A stretch of 19,919 nucleotides of DNA from CAVQEK01 sp964596645 (GTDB lineage Bacteria > Bacteroidota > Bacteroidia > Cytophagales > Cyclobacteriaceae). The stretch lies in NCBI GenBank assembly GCA_964596645.1, contig CAZQVB010000060.1, forward strand, positions 1 to 19,919, in the 5' to 3' direction. The translations under genes were made by a program, and so were the position numbers. Numbering within the stretch: position 1 is the stretch's first letter; every line of letters starts with the position of its first letter. Below are positions 7,101-14,895 of the stretch, one piece after another. The notes under the pieces were generated by a model that saw only the letters and a program-made list of their open reading frames with translations, was not told where the DNA came from and did not search any database.

Positions 7101-10100
7101 TCAGCGAATGAGCGTCACGTCGCCGATTTTGGTCTCTTCCCTGCCGTTAATGTATTTCAGTTGAAGCCGGTAGATGTACACATCCTGTGGGCACACCTTA
7201 CCATTGAAGTAGCCATCCCAACCGCGGTTCATATCCTCACTCTCGTACAGCAGTTGGCCCCATCGGTTCAGTATCTGCATGTGATAAGCCACCACGCCCT
7301 CAGTGACGGGGAAGAACACATCATTGCGACCATTGCCATTGACGTAGCCACCACTGGGGCCGTCGAGGCTTGGGGTAAAGGCATTGGGTATGCGCACGCG
7401 CTCACCCATTTTTACCGTGATCGCCTGCGGCACACGTGCCGTATCGGTGCATTGGCGGTCGGTGATGGCAATCAGTGTAATATCGTACAGGCCGGTATCC
7501 AGGTAATTGTGCTGGGGTTCAAAATCATAAGAAATACCGCCGTCGCCGAAATGCCACTCATAGTCGATGGCCCCGTAGCTCAGGTTAGTAGTAAATATGG
7601 GGTCGTTGGGAAGCTTTACCACTTTGGGCCGGAAGTCGAATGCCGCCACGGGCCGTGGATATACTTCTATAAGCGCCTGCTTCACAGCCACTGCGCTGAG
7701 GCTGTCATTGCTGAAAGCCTCCAGCTTTACACTGTACACGCCCGGCTCGTAGTAGGTGTAGGATGGGTGCACTGCGTTGGAGCTGCCCTGGTTGTCGCCG
7801 AAGTACCAGCGATAGTTGTAGGTGCTGAGCTCACCGGGGGTGGTTTTGTTTTCGAAATGTACGGTATGCGGTGCACAGCCGGAGGTGGGGTGTGCTTCAA
7901 AATCGGGTACAGGCCGGGTGGGTAGTATAATCACTCTGGCCGAGTCATATTCTACACAAGTGCCGGCGGCTACTCGCAGTGTCATCCAGTATGTGCCTGG
8001 TGCCGGATAGCTGTGCGAAAGGGGCTGTGCGCTGTTGGATATTTCGCCGTCTCCAAAGTCCCAATGACTCGTAGCGCCACCATGCTTGCTCAGGTTTTGA
8101 ATGTTAACCCGGGTGGCCGGATACTCCTGCACGTCCGGATTGATGGTAAACTGTGCGCTGATATCGGGAGCGGCAGGTACAGCGATTGATTGTACTATTT
8201 CTGCACTTGGGCACAGGGCATAATTAGCCACCTTCAGTCGGGCCTCTACCGGCACGGCGGGCGAACCTGGGGCAGGCCGGTCTATTTCATATACCAAAGT
8301 AGGATCGTCAAAGTCGCCCACCTGATTGCCGGTAGTGAGCGTCCAGTCGTACAATGCCTGACCCTTGGGGCTGGCTTCCAGGCTTATCACCATTTTCTCA
8401 CAGTTGAAGGAAAGGGTGTCGATGGTAAAGCTTGCCGAAGGCGTGGGATTCACGTGCACGCGTCGGGTGGTGTCGCTCATGCATGCATTGGGCACATCGG
8501 CCGAGAGGGCTACTTTGTAGCTGTTTATCTTGTTGCCTTGCGCCAAAAAGTTGTGTTCGAAAAACGGATCGGAGCCCGGCCTGCTTGTCTGATAAATGAC
8601 GGTGTCGGCGCGCAGCACTTTCCAGGTGTAGCTATTCGGTGCCAGATTGCGCGTAGCCGGTTCTACCTGAAAGCGGATGTTGAGCGGAGAGCAGTTGAAG
8701 TTGAAGGGATCGTAATTGAGCGCGGTGAAGTCTGGCGCCAGCGAGGGTTTCACCTCTACCGAGTCGGGTGCGCTGGTGGTGATGCATCCTTGTTTGGATG
8801 TGCTTTTCAGAAGTACGCCAAATTTCCGTGCTATGGTAGCCGGATTGTGAAAGGTGTATTGCCACTGTGTGGAATAGCCGGCGTCATCGGGGTTCAGCTC
8901 CAGCGTATCTTGCAGGCCCGGCCCCTGCACTATCCACTCGTATCTGGCCATGGGGGCCGGTTGGGTGCTGTGGCCCATGTTGTCGAATTCTATCTGTAAA
9001 GGAGAGCAGCCGCTCACAATGTTTTTTGAAAATATCGCTTTTGGCAAGGCCTCTACCATAACCGTTTTCACAGTAGTGGCGGTGCAGCCGCCCTGGTCGA
9101 GTGTGGTGCGAAGGGCTACCTGATGGCTGCCCGGCGCAAAGGTGTGCTGCACCAGCGCGGGTATGCTGCCGCTGAAGGAAAGGTCTGCGGAAAAGTTGCT
9201 GCCGTCGTAGTTGGTGTCCCACTGCCAGGAGTCGATTTTGCTGCCGGCAATGGGCAGCACCGACGAGGCGTCTGACAAATCCGTAGGCGCCCCTTCACAC
9301 ACATTCTGAAACACAAAGTCTGGCGTGGGTTTGTTGTAGACAACTATATTCACCTCGTCTTCGGTGTAGCAATCTACTGCGTCATCTTTTGTGAAAAGCT
9401 TCACCTTATACACCCCCGGGTTAGTGTAGGTTTGTGTGTGCGACATATTGGTGAGCGACCAGCCACTGGCCGGCTCTTTTCGCACCAGTGCCCCGGCTTC
9501 ATCATAAAATTCCCAGCGCCAGCGCGTATTTACCGTAGTGCCAATGGAAGCATCGGTAAAAGTGACCGGAAAGGTCTCAGACGAGTTGGGCGTTTTGCAA
9601 AAGCGTGTACCCGAAGCGTCAATCTGGGCAATAGAAGTAGGAAATACATCAATAATTTTTTCTGTGGTGACGGCGCAACTGCCAAAGGCAGCATTGTCGC
9701 GTGCTACAAGGCGTACCAGCTTTTTGCCGCCTGTGGTATATACCATCGTTGGGTTGGCGCTGTTGCTTGTATTCAAGATCGGATCAGTGGCGTTGGGGCC
9801 ATCAAAGAATGTCCATGAATACCGGAGCGTCGATCCCGCCTCGCCAGTCGATTCATTGTCGAAATACACATCATCGTCGATGCAAAACACGGTGGACAGG
9901 GGGCCCGATGCATTGATTTTTCTTGTCACAAAGTCTGGAGTAGGCGCGCCCACGATCACTATGTTGGCGGTGGTTGTCTCTGGTGTGTTGCCGGGGTAGG
10001 GGTTACACTGGTTCCAGTTGTTCAGGGTTATTTCAAATGTTTTTCCCAGATCTGAGGGCAATGTGGCCGGCACAGCGATGGGGAGTGATACCTCTCCGGG

Positions 10101-10736
10101 TGCATTTACCGGGTATTTTGGGTTCATGGCTGGTGCGGGATCCAGGTAGGGAAACGTACCCGGCATGGCGCCATCTACCAAAATGCCCGGTATGCGGTTC
10201 GCTGCATTGCCGGTGCCATATATCCACTGCACCCAGCGGCTTTTTACATTCTCGCGGGTATCGCGCGGGAAGCAGTTCCAGTCGCTGTTGTCTTCAAAGG
10301 TGATGCTGGTGGCGTAGCCCTGGCACACCCGGAATGTAACCGGATTGATGTCAACGATATCATTGGCCCACACGATCACCTGAGTCATTACGTCGGTCAC
10401 ATCCAGTCTGGGGTTACAGGCGTTTTGCGCATCGATGGTTACATCGTAGCCGCAGTCTACGGGTATGTTGGGGTAGGTGTGCTCCAGCACCACGCCGCTG
10501 GGCCCCGTTTGGGTGGTCATCTCCTCGGCGGTGCCATCGCCCCAGTTCACAAAATATATGGTGCCTGGTGTAGAGCCGAAATATTTTGTTTGTATGCGCA
10601 CAGTAAATGGCGCACACCCGCTGCTGCTGGTCAAAAATTCAAAACCTGGTTCCAGGTTCACACATTGTGCAGTTGCCTGGAGATGGCATACCGTCAGCAA
10701 TATTGCAATAAATCCCAAGTTCACGTACCTCTTCAT
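7101..10736 (-). CDS. Secreted PKD-repeat protein with gliding-motility (CHU_C, type B) C-terminal domain
   Basis: This is a 1211-residue cell-surface protein. It has a signal peptide (1-24, ending ATAQ) and about eleven Ig/PKD-like modules of 70-140 residues. The last ~100 residues (from about 1115, beginning IPNAFTP, with NGRNDVF and NRWGQ, ending GDVTLIR) form the gliding-motility-associated C-terminal domain that directs T9SS export. PKD signatures are seen at WGDG (65-68), WDFGDGE (892-898), WYFGD (977-981) and WHFGDG (1061-1066). Several modules open with a [GN]-C-x-P motif (C41, C577, C682, C954). It carries no recognisable catalytic domain, so adhesin or surface-scaffold is the likely role. 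It is followed on the same strand by its probable PorP/SprF partner. No consensus promoter was found in front of it. Confidence 0.92.
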   Translation of the reverse strand: MKRYVNLGFIAILLTVCHLQATAQCVNLEPGFEFLTSSSGCAPFTVRIQTKYFGSTPGTIYFVNWGDGTAEEMTTQTGPSGVVLEHTYPNIPVDCGYDVTIDAQNACNPRLDVTDVMTQVIVWANDIVDINPVTFRVCQGYATSITFEDNSDWNCFPRDTRENVKSRWVQWIYGTGNAANRIPGILVDGAMPGTFPYLDPAPAMNPKYPVNAPGEVSLPIAVPATLPSDLGKTFEITLNNWNQCNPYPGNTPETTTANIVIVGAPTPDFVTRKINASGPLSTVFCIDDDVYFDNESTGEAGSTLRYSWTFFDGPNATDPILNTSNSANPTMVYTTGGKKLVRLVARDNAAFGSCAVTTEKIIDVFPTSIAQIDASGTRFCKTPNSSETFPVTFTDASIGTTVNTRWRWEFYDEAGALVRKEPASGWSLTNMSHTQTYTNPGVYKVKLFTKDDAVDCYTEDEVNIVVYNKPTPDFVFQNVCEGAPTDLSDASSVLPIAGSKIDSWQWDTNYDGSNFSADLSFSGSIPALVQHTFAPGSHQVALRTTLDQGGCTATTVKTVMVEALPKAIFSKNIVSGCSPLQIEFDNMGHSTQPAPMARYEWIVQGPGLQDTLELNPDDAGYSTQWQYTFHNPATIARKFGVLLKSTSKQGCITTSAPDSVEVKPSLAPDFTALNYDPFNFNCSPLNIRFQVEPATRNLAPNSYTWKVLRADTVIYQTSRPGSDPFFEHNFLAQGNKINSYKVALSADVPNACMSDTTRRVHVNPTPSASFTIDTLSFNCEKMVISLEASPKGQALYDWTLTTGNQVGDFDDPTLVYEIDRPAPGSPAVPVEARLKVANYALCPSAEIVQSIAVPAAPDISAQFTINPDVQEYPATRVNIQNLSKHGGATSHWDFGDGEISNSAQPLSHSYPAPGTYWMTLRVAAGTCVEYDSARVIILPTRPVPDFEAHPTSGCAPHTVHFENKTTPGELSTYNYRWYFGDNQGSSNAVHPSYTYYEPGVYSVKLEAFSNDSLSAVAVKQALIEVYPRPVAAFDFRPKVVKLPNDPIFTTNLSYGAIDYEWHFGDGGISYDFEPQHNYLDTGLYDITLIAITDRQCTDTARVPQAITVKMGERVRIPNAFTPSLDGPSGGYVNGNGRNDVFFPVTEGVVAYHMQILNRWGQLLYESEDMNRGWDGYFNGKVCPQDVYIYRLQLKYINGREETKIGDVTLIR

Positions 10737-10968
10737 AGCCCAAGTGCTGCTTCAAATTTTCCCAAACAAAAGGCCCTCACATCGGCCGGTTTGTTCCTTG
10801 CATTGGTTTCTAAATTAGGCGCTATACGTGCGCTTTCTAAACATGCTCAGCGCAGGGCGCAAAAAGGCAGGTAGAACTGATGCGTGCTTTTTGCACACTG
10901 ACTAGAAATCATTTTAAAACAGCATTGAAAAAATATATGTAACACAATCGCAGCACTTGCATGCGCGA

Positions 10969-10984
10969 GATCGGCCGGCCGGTC
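10969..10984. repeat. Near-perfect 16-bp palindrome (operator-like)
   Basis: GATCGGCC is followed directly by GGCCGGTC, a dyad with a single mismatch. It stands out as a GC-rich island in an A/T-rich intergenic tract between divergent genes, about 230 bp upstream of the PKD gene. It could be a regulator-binding site, but no regulator is encoded nearby. Confidence 0.3.
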
Positions 10985-11379
10985 ATTCAGCCACAGGCTG
11001 CTGTATATAATTGTATTATGCAAAGATGTATTTCTATAATCCGGGTAAATCAGCCTTAATCGCGCATATTTCGCGAAACCTTACATGCAGTGAAATATAG
11101 CGACAGGGGGTAAGAAAATGTATTGCCGTGCAAATGTGCATCGAATCTAATACCACACAACATCGCTTGATTTTTTATAAAATACGGGGGTACTGTGCGT
11201 GCATTATTGAAACACTACAGGATGTGGGGACTTTAAAAAAGAGCATTTGAAAAAATGATAATAACATCACTATGATGAAGCAGCTAACCCCGACCATATC
11301 CGTGGGAAAAACGGAAAGGAAGTAGTTTACTTCGCCAAATATGCTCACAGAACATCTCGGCGTACTCTGCTATGGCTGC

Positions 11380-11399
11380 CTGCGCCGACAAAGGCGCAG
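11380..11399. repeat. Perfect 7-bp hairpin upstream of the GT2 gene
   Basis: CTGCGCC (11380-11386) and GGCGCAG (11393-11399) pair perfectly around a six-base loop. No T-tract follows on either strand, so it does not fit an intrinsic terminator. It lies about 63 bp before the GT2 -7 box, so it may be a DNA-binding dyad. Confidence 0.35.
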
Positions 11400-11461
11400 A
11401 TTGTGCCATGCGAAAGTAGATGATTGGTCGCCATGAAAGCCATAAATGAGGCTTCAAACTT

Positions 11462-11469
11462 TAACTTTG
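11462..11469 (+). promoter_or_regulatory. -7 box for the GT2-rhodanese operon
   Basis: TAACTTTG matches TAnnTTTG exactly and lies 22 bp before the GT2 ATG, giving a predicted leader of about 18 bases. No TTTG is found at the expected -33 distance, so the promoter may be weak or activator-dependent. Confidence 0.5.
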
Positions 11470-11491
11470 TCTGGCGATTAATATCTATTCT

Positions 11492-12958
11492 ATGGCTGTT
11501 GCATTGATGGTGCTGTACGGCGCCTGCATGCTTTTCATACTACTGTATAGCCTGGTGCAGCTGCATTTGGCTTGGCTTTATCGCCGGTACAGGCGCAATA
11601 CTACCCTCAGTGCCACGCAACCCACCCCGGCAGATGTGCACAACCTGAACGATGCCCCTATGGTGACGGTGCAGTTGCCTGTTTATAATGAGCAATATGT
11701 GGTGGAGCGCCTCCTGGGGGCAGTCGCAAAGCTGAAGTGGCCCCGTGAGAAACTTGAAATACAAATACTCGACGACTCCACAGACCATACGAGTGCGCTC
11801 ATTGAAAAGGCAGTAACGCCGCTGAAAGAGAGCGGCCTAATGATAAAACACCTGCACCGTACGGATAGAAGTGGCTATAAAGCGGGCGCGCTGCAGGCCG
11901 GCCTGCAAGTAGCCCAAGGGGAATATGTTGCTATTTTTGATGCCGACTTTGTGCCCGATCCGGATTTTCTGCTACAGACAATTCCTCATTTTACTGATGC
12001 AAACATGGGTATGGTGCAAACCCGCTGGGCGCACCTCAACCAAAACTACTCACTACTCACCCGCTTGCAGGCATTCGGACTCACCGGGCATTTTACTATA
12101 GAGCAGTCGGCCCGCCAGCAGGCAGGCAGCTTCATCAACTTCAATGGTACGGCCGGTGTGTGGAAGAAAAAATGTATTGAAGATGCCGGTGGCTGGCAAT
12201 CGGACACGCTGACGGAGGACCTGGACTTGAGCTACCGCGCGCAACTGAAGGGATGGCAATTTGTATATCTGGAGGCAGTCGCTTCGCCGGCCGAGCTGCC
12301 CGTGGTGATGTCGGCTGTTAAAAGTCAGCAGTTTCGATGGACGAAGGGCGGCGCAGAAACCGCGCGAAAAAACCTTTGGAAGATCGCCCAATCGAAGATG
12401 CCTGTATGCAACAAGGTTCATGCTTTCTTTCACCTCACCAACAGCACCACATTTCTGCTTTTGTTGGTGGCATCCGTCGTGAGTATTCCGCTGTTGTACA
12501 TCAAAGACCAATCGCCGGGCCTGCGGTTTGTTTTTGATCTTGGCAGCATCTTCGTAATAGGTTTTCTTGCTATCGCCTATTTTTATTGGGTGGCAACACG
12601 ATACAACCTGCCGAGTCCGGTGCGAACGTACATCACTTATTTTCCGCTGTTTCTTATATTCTCGATGGGGCTGGCCCTGCACAATGGTATGGCAGTGCTT
12701 GAGGGTTGGCTCGGCTGGAGGTCGGCATTCGTACGCACACCAAAGTTCAATATTGTTGGCCCGCAAGGCACGTGGAAGGACAACATTTATGTGAAAAAAC
12801 AATTGACTATTATGCATCTATTGGAGGCATTGCTATGTGTTTACTTTATAGCTGGCGTAGTAATCGGCATTACTCTGGCCGATTATGGCCTTGTTCTGTT
12901 TCACTTTATGCTGGCCCTGGGCTATGGCGGGGTATTTTATCTTTCTGCCAAGTATTGA
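11492..12958 (+). CDS. Processive family 2 glycosyltransferase, cellulose-synthase-like
   Basis: This inner-membrane enzyme has 488 residues. An N-terminal membrane segment (about 5-28) precedes a cytoplasmic GT-A domain (about 55-300). The family 2 catalytic set is intact: LDDS at 93-96, DAD at 150-152, TEDLD at 241-245 and the processive-synthase motif QxxRW at 279-283 (QQFRW). About four further membrane segments follow (roughly 318-336, 350-366, 380-396, 440-485). The pattern fits transferases that polymerise a beta-linked polysaccharide from a nucleotide sugar and pass it across the membrane. Cellulose, mannan or another polymer cannot be told apart here. No PilZ domain is present, so direct c-di-GMP control as in BcsA is not expected. 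A rhodanese lipoprotein gene follows 3 bp downstream, and no bcsB-like gene is present. Confidence 0.88.
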   Translation: MAVALMVLYGACMLFILLYSLVQLHLAWLYRRYRRNTTLSATQPTPADVHNLNDAPMVTVQLPVYNEQYVVERLLGAVAKLKWPREKLEIQILDDSTDHTSALIEKAVTPLKESGLMIKHLHRTDRSGYKAGALQAGLQVAQGEYVAIFDADFVPDPDFLLQTIPHFTDANMGMVQTRWAHLNQNYSLLTRLQAFGLTGHFTIEQSARQQAGSFINFNGTAGVWKKKCIEDAGGWQSDTLTEDLDLSYRAQLKGWQFVYLEAVASPAELPVVMSAVKSQQFRWTKGGAETARKNLWKIAQSKMPVCNKVHAFFHLTNSTTFLLLLVASVVSIPLLYIKDQSPGLRFVFDLGSIFVIGFLAIAYFYWVATRYNLPSPVRTYITYFPLFLIFSMGLALHNGMAVLEGWLGWRSAFVRTPKFNIVGPQGTWKDNIYVKKQLTIMHLLEALLCVYFIAGVVIGITLADYGLVLFHFMLALGYGGVFYLSAKY

Positions 12959-12961
12959 GTT

Positions 12962-13462
12962 ATGATTATTTCTCTCCGAATAAAAGCAACTTTGTACATG
13001 ATACCACTCGCTTTGGCGGCCTGCTCTGGCACCTATGAGGAAATGCTGCAACAGCTTTACAAGAACACTGTACCCACCATTACCACCGCCGCATTGGATT
13101 CACTCATGCAGCAAAAGGCGATTGTATTGCTCGACACGCGGGCTTGGCAGGAATATGCTGTGAGCCATATTGAGGGGGCCAGGTTTGTGGGTTTTGAAGA
13201 CTTTTCTCTCTCTAAATTGCAAGCAGTGCCAAAAGATGCACAAATAGTAGTGTATTGCTCTGTAGGCTACAGGAGCGAGCGTATCGGAGAGCAGTTGTTG
13301 CAAGCAGGCTATACCAATGTGTACAATGTTTACGGCGGCATTTTTCAGTGGAAAAATGAACAATTTCCTGTCTACAATAGCCAGGGTGAGCGCACCGATA
13401 GCATCCACGCCTACAACAAAATGTGGGGCCGATGGCTGCACAGCGGGCGGAAGATATACTGA
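12962..13462 (+). CDS. Rhodanese-domain lipoprotein
   Basis: This is a predicted lipoprotein of 166 residues. The signal ends in LAAC with Cys21 as the lipidation site. A single rhodanese domain follows (about 38-140). It includes LLDTR at 56-60 and the active-site loop CSVGYR at 99-104, with catalytic Cys99 present. Rhodaneses transfer sulfane sulfur or act in cysteine redox chemistry. An exported one is more likely to handle envelope thiols than cyanide, but its substrate is unknown. The gene begins 3 bp after the glycosyltransferase stop, so the two share a transcript. It ends 26 bp from the convergent pth gene, with no obvious terminator between them. Confidence 0.85.
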   Translation: MIISLRIKATLYMIPLALAACSGTYEEMLQQLYKNTVPTITTAALDSLMQQKAIVLLDTRAWQEYAVSHIEGARFVGFEDFSLSKLQAVPKDAQIVVYCSVGYRSERIGEQLLQAGYTNVYNVYGGIFQWKNEQFPVYNSQGERTDSIHAYNKMWGRWLHSGRKIY

Positions 13463-13488
13463 AGATGTTGCGATTATTTGATCAGTGT

Positions 13489-14049
13489 TCAGCCGTTGAA
13501 TTGATTCATGGCTTCAGATAATCCTGCGGTGCAGAAGGCCAGGCTTGCTTCAGCAGCCTTTTTCACAAAATCGGGCAATGTTTTCATCTCCTCTTCTCCT
13601 AACCTGCCGAGCACATAATCTACCTGGCGTCCTTTGGAGAATTCATTGCCAATGCCCATGCGCAAGCGTGCATACTGGGCCGTGCCAAGGGTGGCCTCAA
13701 TATTTTTAAGCCCGTTGTGGCCGGCGTTGGAGCCTTTGCCGCGCATGCGCAGCGTGCCAAATGGCAAGGCGATGTCGTCAGTCACGATCAGCATGTTGCT
13801 TAGCGGCACTTTGCCCTGCTGCAGCCAGTAACTGACCGCTTTGCCGCTGAGGTTCATGTATGTGGTTGGTTTTATCATTTGCACCGTTCTGCCTTTGTAT
13901 TTGGCTTCGGCTACGAAGGCATGTCTGCCCAGCGAGAAGGGCGCATCTAAGGCATGAGCCAAGGCATCTACGGCAAGAAAGCCCATATTGTGCCGGGTTA
14001 GTTCGTACTCAGCTCCAATGTTGCCCAACCCCACAATCAAGTATTTCAT
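13489..14049 (-). CDS. pth: Peptidyl-tRNA hydrolase
   Basis: This cytoplasmic enzyme of 186 residues cleaves peptidyl-tRNAs dropped from stalled ribosomes and so recycles tRNA. The signature residues are visible: N10 in VGLGN, catalytic H20 in TRHNMGF, N66 in TYMNLSG, D91/D92 in VTDD, and the KGSNAGHNGLK stretch with N112. The length matches the bacterial family (about 185-195). It is the last gene of the minus-strand translation cluster. It is separated from rplY by a terminator and has its own -7 box, so it is probably transcribed on its own. Confidence 0.97.
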   Translation of the reverse strand: MKYLIVGLGNIGAEYELTRHNMGFLAVDALAHALDAPFSLGRHAFVAEAKYKGRTVQMIKPTTYMNLSGKAVSYWLQQGKVPLSNMLIVTDDIALPFGTLRMRGKGSNAGHNGLKNIEATLGTAQYARLRMGIGNEFSKGRQVDYVLGRLGEEEMKTLPDFVKKAAEASLAFCTAGLSEAMNQFNG

Positions 14050-14090
14050 AGTGTTTTCATTTCTTTCGGCATCTCAACTTTATATGCAGG

Positions 14091-14098
14091 CAAAATTA
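14091..14098 (-). promoter_or_regulatory. -7 box for pth
   Basis: Read on the minus strand this is TAATTTTG, a full match to TAnnTTTG, 42 bp before the pth ATG. No TTTG occurs at the normal -33 spacing. Its place between the rplY terminator and pth supports an independent promoter. Confidence 0.4.
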
Positions 14099-14180
14099 GT
14101 TTTTACTGATTCCGGGTAAGCCTCAGTAAGTGCCATCAAAGATGGTTCAAAACCCAGTTGTATGCAGAGCGGTTATATAC

Positions 14181-14215
14181 AAAAAATCCCACCCGTGGCC
14201 GGGCAGGATCTTTTT
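14181..14215 (-). terminator. Intrinsic terminator downstream of rplY
   Basis: On the minus strand, ATCC and GGAT arms enclose a CCCG/CGGG stem with a TGGC-type loop and symmetric CA internal loops. The hairpin is followed by a six-T run (plus-strand A-run at 14181-14186). The 3' arm is also flanked by five Ts on the plus strand, so it could work both ways. It lies 22 bp beyond the rplY stop. Confidence 0.75.
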
Positions 14216-14237
14216 GTTATGCATTGAGCAGGAGAAA

Positions 14238-14879
14238 CTATTCCTGAGTAGCCTCTTCAGTTCCTTCTTCTGCGCCTTCAGCATCAGTTTCGCCTTCATC
14301 ACCCTCTGCGTCGCCCATATCGGCGCCACCTTTCAGTGCCCTTGGTATCGATACCGTAGCGATGGTAACGCGAGGCAGGTTAAGGATGCTGTAATTTTCA
14401 GTTTTCAGTTGCGAGATCTTGAAGGACTTGCCAAGGTCGAGTTTGGTCACGTCCACATCGATGGCCTCCGGCATATCCTGCGGTAGCGCCTTCACACGTA
14501 CGTGACGCAACTTTGGCGTGAGCCGACCACCTTTTACCACACCAGGTGCTGTGCCATTGAGTCGCACTGGAATTTCCATCTTGATTTCTTTGTCTTCGCG
14601 CAAAAGAAGAAAATCTGCGTGAAGGATGACTTCGCTCACCGGGTGAAACTGGATGTCTTGCAGTATGGCGCGGTATATGGTTCCTTCTACGTTAAGATCC
14701 ACAAATGCTGCCTCGGGCGTATACACCAGGTCGCGAAAGAATATCATCGGTGAGTGGAAGTGCACCTGATCTTTGCCGCCATACAGCACACAAGGCACGT
14801 TGCCTTCCGATCTCAAACGTTTCGATTCCGTTTTGCCGAGATTTGCTCTTTTATACCCTATAATCTCTAGTGTTCTCAT
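14238..14879 (-). CDS. rplY: Ribosomal protein bL25, long (CTC) form
   Basis: This is a protein of 213 residues. The N-terminal bL25 domain (about 1-95) binds 5S rRNA and contains the conserved early segment GKTESKRLRSEGNVPCVLYGG... The C-terminal CTC/TL5-type beta domain (about 98-185) starts near IKMEIPVRLNG. A low-complexity acidic tail of about 25 residues ends the protein. The length fits the long CTC form rather than the short E. coli form. It lies 16 bp downstream of prs on the same strand, with no terminator between, so the two are probably co-transcribed. Confidence 0.96.
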   Translation of the reverse strand: MRTLEIIGYKRANLGKTESKRLRSEGNVPCVLYGGKDQVHFHSPMIFFRDLVYTPEAAFVDLNVEGTIYRAILQDIQFHPVSEVILHADFLLLREDKEIKMEIPVRLNGTAPGVVKGGRLTPKLRHVRVKALPQDMPEAIDVDVTKLDLGKSFKISQLKTENYSILNLPRVTIATVSIPRALKGGADMGDAEGDEGETDAEGAEEGTEEATQE

Positions 14880-14895
14880 TGTTTTTTTAGATTAA

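Larger units (their letters stand above)
10737..11491. other. 755-bp non-coding region between divergent PKD and GT2 genes
   Basis: No convincing gene was found here on either strand. Only frames of about 17 and 31 codons occur in the right half, and neither resembles a known protein. The tract is more A/T-rich than its neighbours. It includes an imperfect palindrome at 10969-10984, a perfect hairpin at 11380-11399 and the -7 box for the GT2 gene at 11462. It is large enough to hold a small RNA or long 5' leaders for both divergent genes, but I recognise no RNA family. Confidence 0.6.

Noticed and set aside
6975..7925. Plus-strand frame of 316 codons antisense to the PKD gene C-terminus
   Set aside because: It is opposite the clearly conserved T9SS C-terminal domain. 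Its Val/Ala/His-rich composition is typical of a reverse-frame shadow.
8190..8999. Plus-strand frame of 269 codons inside the PKD gene
   Set aside because: It is opposite regularly spaced PKD modules, and no protein family is recognised.
11272..11436. Two tiny frames (17 codons from 11272, 31 codons from 11341) in the long gap
   Set aside because: They are too short to judge, resemble nothing known, and have no ribosome-binding site that stands out.
12053..12817. Minus-strand frame of 254 codons opposite the GT2 gene
   Set aside because: The sense strand carries all GT2 catalytic motifs, and the antisense frame has none.
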